From a bacterium (GTDB taxonomy: Bacteria > Calditrichota > Calditrichia > RBG-13-44-9 > J042): a stretch of 7,174 nucleotides of DNA. The stretch spans positions 1 through 7,174 of the forward strand of contig WGBF01000556.1 in the NCBI GenBank assembly GCA_015494485.1, in the 5' to 3' direction. Positions 5,658 to 7,174 of the stretch are shown in pieces. The notes beneath the pieces are model-generated. The model did no database searches and was not told where the DNA came from. It saw nothing but the letters and a program-made list of their open reading frames with translations. The position numbers were made by a program, and so were the translations under genes. Position 1 is the first letter of the stretch; every line of letters starts with the position of its first letter.

Positions 5658-7174
5658 TTATTTTTCAACATGGAACCACCGCGTGGCATATCCCGGTACA
5701 TCGATAACCCCGGTGGTATCAATTCCCGGCAGTGCTTTTTCCAGCTGAAATAATTGCCGGTACACCACATTATAGCGCGTATCCCGCGGAGATTCGATCA
5801 TCAAATACGCTATTGCATTTTTTCCAATGTACTGCAATAACGGTTGAAGCGAATCCACCCAGGGCAGGCGAAAAAGAATCCAATTATTGTAAAACGCATG
5901 CATTGGACGGCTGGTGATCACTTTCTCCCCCGGAGGAATAATCGTTGCCAGGGCACGGGTAACCTGGTATAATCGCGATTCATTTTTCAGGCTTTGAATT
6001 CGGTTCCGCATATCCGGTAACACGGCGAAAATTAAGATAAAAATTAACATGTAATTTGCGCCGGGAATACGCCATCTGGAGGTTGCGACGCGTTCTTCCA
6101 CGACAGCAAATCCCCGGGCAATCCAGAAAATGGACAGATACCCCCACCCGATTAAAAATCGCGGTTCTACATGACTGATAAGAAAATAAGAAAAAGGCAC
6201 CGCCCAGGAGAGAATCATCAAGTGAGCCGAATACACCGCTTTTTTTCGGATTCCTGAGGCAATGCCAATGAGAAGAAAAATCCCCAGCGCCAGGGGCACT
6301 ACTGAACGCCGATAAAATAACCACAGGATATTGTAAACATTTTGCCGCACCAGCTGCGGTAATAAACGTTTGCGATTTACATTGACCTCCCTGCGGACAG
6401 CAGGGGACTGGTTTTTGACTACCTGAGTAAATAGCGCATACGCCAGAATTTGGGTATTTGTTGAATCCAGGGCATAATACACTTTTCGCTGACGAATTTC
6501 TTCACTCTCCACAAGGAATTGGGGGTCTTCTGCAGCTTTTTGCTGAAATATGAGTTTGTGGGTGGCAGTGAACTTCATTTTAGGAATCCAAACCCAGCTG
6601 CCCAAATGTGCAGAGGTCCAGGCTGCGTATCCCACAATAACCGCGACCGCTATCGACAGAAAGATAGCAGTATCCAAACCTTTTTTCTTACGGAACGATT
6701 GAATAAAAACCCCAGCGCCCAGCACCACAAAAATCAAAATGCCTTCCATACGGGTTAAATAGGCAAACCCTGCTGCCAGGGATGCCCACAGTACGTCCCG
6801 CCATGTCCCCTTTTGCCAATACCGAAGAAAAAAATAAAATCCTGCTACGGCAAAAAATAAGAACGTCATTTCGCTTAAAAATTTTACGGAATACCGCAGC
6901 AGGAAGGGATGAATTGCCGTCAACACAGCCGCATACCAGCCGCTCCGGGAGCCAAAAAGTCGTCTGGCAATCAAAAAGGAGAATACAATCAGCAGGGAAC
7001 CCAGCACTACGCTTACAAGGCGACCGGCCAGGGTTCTGGGCACGACATAACGCATGGCGGCAATAAGCGTTGGAAACACCGGGGGCTGAATAATTGCCGG
7101 ATAGCCCGGAATATTCAGTATGCCGTATTGGTGCTTCTGAAACAGGTGTTCACCAATCTGGGCATAGTACACCC
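5658..7174 (-). CDS. GT-C membrane glycosyltransferase, PMT_2/ArnT-like (GT39 type), 5' end outside window
   Basis: The frame is open to the right edge. The first internal start candidate (GTG at 7172) falls inside a conserved loop, so the true N-terminus lies outside the window. About 504 codons are visible. GT-C enzymes of this type move a sugar from a polyprenyl-phosphate donor to an acceptor on the periplasmic side. Residues counted from that GTG: YYAQIGEHLF...YPAIIQPPVFPTLIAA (2-39) matches the first periplasmic loop. RLVSVVLGSLLIVFSFLIARRLFG (51-74) and LLRYSVKFLSEMTFLFF (92-107, with a conserved Glu at 101) match the next helices. RMEGILIF is at 141-148 and HVEPRFLIGWGYLSIFW at 334-350. 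About nine membrane spans end near 388, followed by a roughly 115-residue soluble C-terminal domain (PPGEKVITSRP, RWFHVEK at the end). The missing upstream portion should hold the first helix and the catalytic acidic pair (D-E/D-D) of the family. The substrate cannot be told. It precedes the first secreted paralogue by 20 bases. Confidence 0.85.
   Translation of the reverse strand, partial: VYYAQIGEHLFQKHQYGILNIPGYPAIIQPPVFPTLIAAMRYVVPRTLAGRLVSVVLGSLLIVFSFLIARRLFGSRSGWYAAVLTAIHPFLLRYSVKFLSEMTFLFFAVAGFYFFLRYWQKGTWRDVLWASLAAGFAYLTRMEGILIFVVLGAGVFIQSFRKKKGLDTAIFLSIAVAVIVGYAAWTSAHLGSWVWIPKMKFTATHKLIFQQKAAEDPQFLVESEEIRQRKVYYALDSTNTQILAYALFTQVVKNQSPAVRREVNVNRKRLLPQLVRQNVYNILWLFYRRSVVPLALGIFLLIGIASGIRKKAVYSAHLMILSWAVPFSYFLISHVEPRFLIGWGYLSIFWIARGFAVVEERVATSRWRIPGANYMLIFILIFAVLPDMRNRIQSLKNESRLYQVTRALATIIPPGEKVITSRPMHAFYNNWILFRLPWVDSLQPLLQYIGKNAIAYLMIESPRDTRYNVVYRQLFQLEKALPGIDTTGVIDVPGYATRWFHVEK

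Overview
The window is a single, tightly packed, co-directional gene block. Every gene is on the minus strand, so transcription runs from the right edge to the left edge. In transcription order it holds: (1) the end of a GT-C (PMT_2/ArnT-like, GT39-type) membrane glycosyltransferase, 5' truncated by the window; (2) a 466-aa secreted protein with a LamG/GH16-like jelly roll; (3) a 355-aa UbiA-family integral-membrane prenyltransferase; (4) a 742-aa secreted paralogue of (2) with a fibronectin-like domain and a type IX secretion (Por) C-terminal sorting domain; (5) a second secreted paralogue, 3' truncated by the window after 309 codons. The gaps between genes are 20, 2, 2 and 6 bases. This is a textbook operon layout, with no room for internal promoters or terminators. 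No RNA gene, CRISPR array, insertion sequence or tRNA was seen, and no gap exceeds 20 bases.

The organism is most likely a member of the Fibrobacterota-Chlorobiota-Bacteroidota (FCB) superphylum or a relative such as Calditrichota, Ignavibacteria, KSB1 or Marinimicrobia. The evidence is the NYPNPFNPS-type C-terminal domain preceded by a 'LPVTLQQF...WTTASEVDNVGF' fibronectin-like module, a pairing typical of T9SS-dependent secretion in that group. Base composition looks balanced (near half GC by eye), which does not separate these phyla.

The notable point is the arrangement. Three divergent paralogues share one plan: signal peptide, a D-D-(F/L)-x3-H-x-W-W entry motif, a jelly roll with PGS(R/W)G(W/F)G(F/W/L)W and WFM(E/Q) motifs, then one or two copies of a further beta-rich module. 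They are interleaved with two membrane enzymes of lipid-linked or isoprenoid chemistry. A reasonable inference is that the two membrane enzymes build or transfer a lipid-linked or prenylated product and that the secreted proteins bind, display or are modified with it at the cell surface. No part of that pathway is established by the sequence alone. I do not recognise the three-paralogue/UbiA/GT-C combination as a named system.
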